Origin: Pseudomonadota bacterium
Lineage (GTDB): Bacteria; Pseudomonadota; Alphaproteobacteria; Acetobacterales; Acetobacteraceae
Reading direction: 5' to 3'
DNA length: 6,142 nucleotides
Assembly (NCBI GenBank): GCA_023424475.1
Contig: JAFADX010000355.1
Coordinates: 1 to 6,142 of the forward strand
In this document: positions 5,183-6,142 of the stretch, one piece after another
Layout of the letters: each line of letters opens with the position of its first letter
Position numbering within the stretch: position 1 is the first letter of the stretch
The notes under the pieces: model-generated
What the model was told of the DNA's origin: nothing
The model's database searches: none
What the model saw: the letters and a program-made list of their open reading frames with translations, nothing else
Position numbers and translations under genes: made by a program

Positions 5183-6142
5183 TCAGGGCGAGTCCGGCGC
5201 GGACATGGCTGAGGCGAGCGCCGCGAAGGCCTGGTCCGGGTCGCTCGCCTCGCCCTTGGGCTGCGCCAGCACCTGCTCGATCGCGGGGGCGAGGGCGACG
5301 GCGGCATCCGCTTCGGGATCGTTGCCCGGGCGGTAGGCCCCAAGGCGCACAAGGTCCCGCACCTCCGCCCAGGTCGCGAGATGGCGGCGCGCCGCGGCGA
5401 CGAGGGGCCGCTCATGCGCTTCGAGGACGCCGGGCGCGGTGCGCGAGAGGGACCGCAGGACGTCCACCGGCGGATAGCGCCCTGCCTCGGCGATGCGGCG
5501 GTCGAGCACGACATGGCCGTCGAGGATGCCCCGCACCGCATCGGCCACCGGCTCGTCATGGTCGTCGCCCTCCACCAGCACGGTGACGATGGCGGTGATG
5601 GCGCCCGCGCAGTCCTCCGGTCCCGGTCCGGCACGTTCCAGCAGGCGCGGCAGCTCGGTGAAGACCGAGGGCGGATAGCCACGCGTCGCCGGCGGCTCGC
5701 GCACCGCCAGGCCGATCTCGCGCAGCGCCAGGGCGAAGCGGGTGACGCTGTCCATCAGCAGCAGCACCTGGCGGCCCTGGTCGCGGAAATGCTCGGCGAC
5801 GGTCATGGCCGCGTAGGCGGCCTCCCGCCGCACCGGCGCCGCGGCGTCGGAGGTGGCGCAGATGACGACCGATCGCGCGAGCCGCTCCGGGCCGAGATCG
5901 TCCTCGATGAACTCGCGCAGCTCGCGGCCGCGTTCGCCGACCAGGGCGAAGACGATGACATCCGCCGCGACTCCGCCCGCGAGCATGGCCATCAGCGTGG
6001 ACTTGCCGACGCCCGAGGCAGCGAAAAGTCCCAGCCTCTGCCCCTGGCGAACCGGCGCGAAGAGGTCGAGCGCCCGCACGCCGAGCGCCATGCGCGGCCC
6101 GAGCCGAGCACGCCGGCCGGCCGGCGGCGGGGGGCCATGGGT
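5183..6142 (-). CDS. fliI: Flagellar export ATPase FliI, 5' part outside the window
   Basis: The visible 319 residues are the catalytic and C-terminal parts of a FliI-type ATPase, which sits at the cytoplasmic base of the flagellar export gate and uses ATP to unload substrates. The frame stays open to the window edge, and residues before the internal ATG at 6091 still look like the family (a PPPP stretch, then the block ending in MALGVRALD). The gene is therefore cut, not started, here; roughly the first 120-140 residues are missing. Visible motifs are the P-loop ASGVGKST (42-49, K47), the catalytic Glu E70 in GERGRE, Walker B LLLMD with D131 followed by SVTRFA, RGYPPSVF (154-161), and DEPVADAVRGILDGH (196-210). 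EDDLG and LERAGPG are typical of alphaproteobacterial FliI. Type III secretion ATPases are close relatives and are the main alternative. No fliJ follows; the next gene is a GST. Confidence 0.88.
   Translation of the reverse strand, partial: THGPPPPAGRRARLGPRMALGVRALDLFAPVRQGQRLGLFAASGVGKSTLMAMLAGGVAADVIVFALVGERGRELREFIEDDLGPERLARSVVICATSDAAAPVRREAAYAAMTVAEHFRDQGRQVLLLMDSVTRFALALREIGLAVREPPATRGYPPSVFTELPRLLERAGPGPEDCAGAITAIVTVLVEGDDHDEPVADAVRGILDGHVVLDRRIAEAGRYPPVDVLRSLSRTAPGVLEAHERPLVAAARRHLATWAEVRDLVRLGAYRPGNDPEADAAVALAPAIEQVLAQPKGEASDPDQAFAALASAMSAPDSP

Noticed and set aside
1..6142. A search for CRISPR repeats, tRNAs, insertion sequences, toxin-antitoxin pairs, defence genes or a biosynthetic cluster.
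   Set aside because: No tandem or spaced repeats, no terminal inverted repeats with a transposase, no tRNA-like cloverleaf and no defence or assembly-line enzyme motifs were seen. Base composition looks even across the window.

Overview
This window is very GC-rich (about 70% by eye). Its proteins read like those of a free-living alphaproteobacterium; codon bias and protein style suggest Acetobacteraceae or other Rhodospirillales (Roseomonas-like). That placement is inference, as no rRNA or other marker gene is present. Coding density is high. I see no tRNA, rRNA, CRISPR array, insertion sequence or phage gene, and no convincing new multi-gene system.

Left part (1-2417): a small four-helix membrane protein on + (132-527) converges, 11 bp apart, on a short-chain dehydrogenase/reductase on - (539-1303). 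A 251-bp divergent intergenic region follows. It holds a perfect terminator-like hairpin and an AT-richer patch that probably contains promoters and operators. It leads to an Asp/Glu-hydantoin racemase-family protein on + (1555-2280) that keeps only the first of the two family cysteines. The 3' end of this gene overlaps by 13 bp a possible 49-residue protein on -.

Right part (2574-6142): four genes all read on -, in transcription order fliI (5' part outside the window), a glutathione S-transferase, a hydroxymethylglutaryl-CoA lyase-family enzyme and a secreted trypsin-like serine protease that is probably a lipoprotein. Gaps are 28, 65 and 53 nt, each downstream gene has a good ribosome binding site, and a long hairpin sits 7 nt after the last stop codon. 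They may be one transcription unit, although a strong GC hairpin between the GST and lyase genes could divide it.

The genes share no obvious pathway. FliI belongs to flagellar protein export, so the window probably lies at the edge of a flagellar cluster, with ordinary metabolic genes (the lyase in leucine/acyl-CoA breakdown, the GST in detoxification) and an envelope protease following it. The points most worth a second look are the one-cysteine racemase homologue, the hairpin in the divergent region, the absence of fliJ directly after fliI, and a perfect inverted repeat at the left edge.
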